Below, piece by piece: positions 63,532 through 64,000 of a stretch of DNA of 64,000 nucleotides (positions are counted from its first letter, which is position 1; the number at the start of each line of letters is the position of its first letter). Where the stretch lies: positions 40,301,207-40,365,206 of the forward strand of contig OZ024837.1 of NCBI GenBank assembly GCA_964016985.1, in the 5' to 3' direction. Source of the DNA: Anodontia alba. Taxonomy: Eukaryota > Mollusca > Bivalvia > Lucinida > Lucinidae. The translations under genes and the position numbers were made by a program. The notes beneath the pieces were generated by a model. That model did no database searches and was not told the origin of the DNA. It worked only from the letters and a program-made list of their open reading frames with translations.

Positions 63532-63610
63532 GTAAGATTTATACATTTTGTATCTATTAGTTACATAGCTCTAAATGTCCCATTATACCCCATCCCAGAA
63601 AGTTTTTAGA

Positions 63611-63814
63611 AACCTCTTGGTGGCCAAGTGGTTAGTCCTGACTTCAAATCAAGAGTTCCTGGGTTTGAGTCCCACTGGAGACAGAAGTCAGCTCATGACT
63701 GAACGGCACTTCATTGCATAGAGGTTTTTATTGTCACCCTTCAGTTGTATCAGTCTAACCTAAATAATGTTGAAAGGGCCATAAAACACCAACCCATCAT
63801 CATCAAACAAAATT
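63611..63814 (+). mobile_element. tRNA-derived SINE family 4
   Basis: Head CTCTTGGTGGCCAAGTGGTT (A box), ACTTCAAATCAAGAGTTCCT, GGGTTTGAGTCCCACTGG (B box), resembling a Leu/Ser tRNA. Body TCAGCTCATGACTGAACGGC, GTTGAAAGGGCCATAAAACA; tail ATCATCATCAAACAAAAT. Target duplication not clear. Confidence 0.8.
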
Positions 63815-64000
63815 TATTGCTGGGGTGGAGGGGTGTGATTATACTATTTTCACATCAGATTATCCATCTGTCAGAAACAGCTTTGTTCTCCTCAGTGACT
63901 TGTGAAAGTATTCATGGATTTTTCTGATGTTAACAAGTATTAAGTTGATTATTACTTGGCATTTTTAAGCCTTTTTAGACAAAGCTACAGCTGTTGTTTG
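63815..64000 (+). other. NSF intron sequence to window end
   Basis: No further exon is recognisable. The 60-codon ORF at 63745 overlaps the SINE tail. Confidence 0.5.

Overview
This window reads as intronic and intergenic DNA of an animal nuclear genome, most likely a marine bivalve mollusc. The sequence is AT-rich and contains several spliced exons. It is saturated with short foldback and TIR elements, tRNA-derived SINEs, simple repeats and molluscan-looking tandem repeats. There is one 200-N assembly gap and nothing prokaryotic. The bivalve assignment is an inference from repeat style; no species-diagnostic sequence was tested.

Two protein-coding genes can be supported. (1) On the minus strand, about 9.7-20.3 kb, three exons encode a calmodulin-like EF-hand protein of at least 143 residues. 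An in-frame stop lies just upstream of its ATG and the splice phases are compatible. Its 3' end was not found. (2) On the plus strand, from 57.08 kb to beyond the right edge, three exons encode the N-terminal domain of N-ethylmaleimide-sensitive factor (NSF), a AAA+ ATPase that disassembles SNARE complexes. The ATPase domains must lie to the right of the window. A degenerate transposon-like gene with a 2A-like DIEQNPGP motif lies on the minus strand near 12.4-12.9 kb. A few exon-like fragments (22.9, 34.5, 35.7 and 47.5 kb) are weakly supported.

Layout: 0-2.4 kb is a 43-bp satellite. From 2.4 to 9 kb lie nested MITEs and two arrays of about 145 bp. From 9 to 21 kb is the EF-hand gene, its introns full of MITEs. 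From 21 to 34 kb are pogo-like MITEs, tandem-repeat elements and a cluster of dyad-symmetric CAGATATCTG repeats. From 34 to 57 kb are SINEs, piggyBac-like TTAA MITEs, Mutator-like MITEs with 9-bp target duplications, and two large tandem-repeat elements. From 57 to 64 kb is the start of NSF.

The most striking observation is in NSF. The first coding exon ends in a 5' splice site, and about 31 bp spanning that exon-intron junction is tandemly amplified about 35 times in the following intron, giving an array of decoy splice donors. Second is a set of otherwise different MITE families that share one central palindrome whose two arms have changed together. Many nested insertions with clear target-site duplications allow relative ages to be read.
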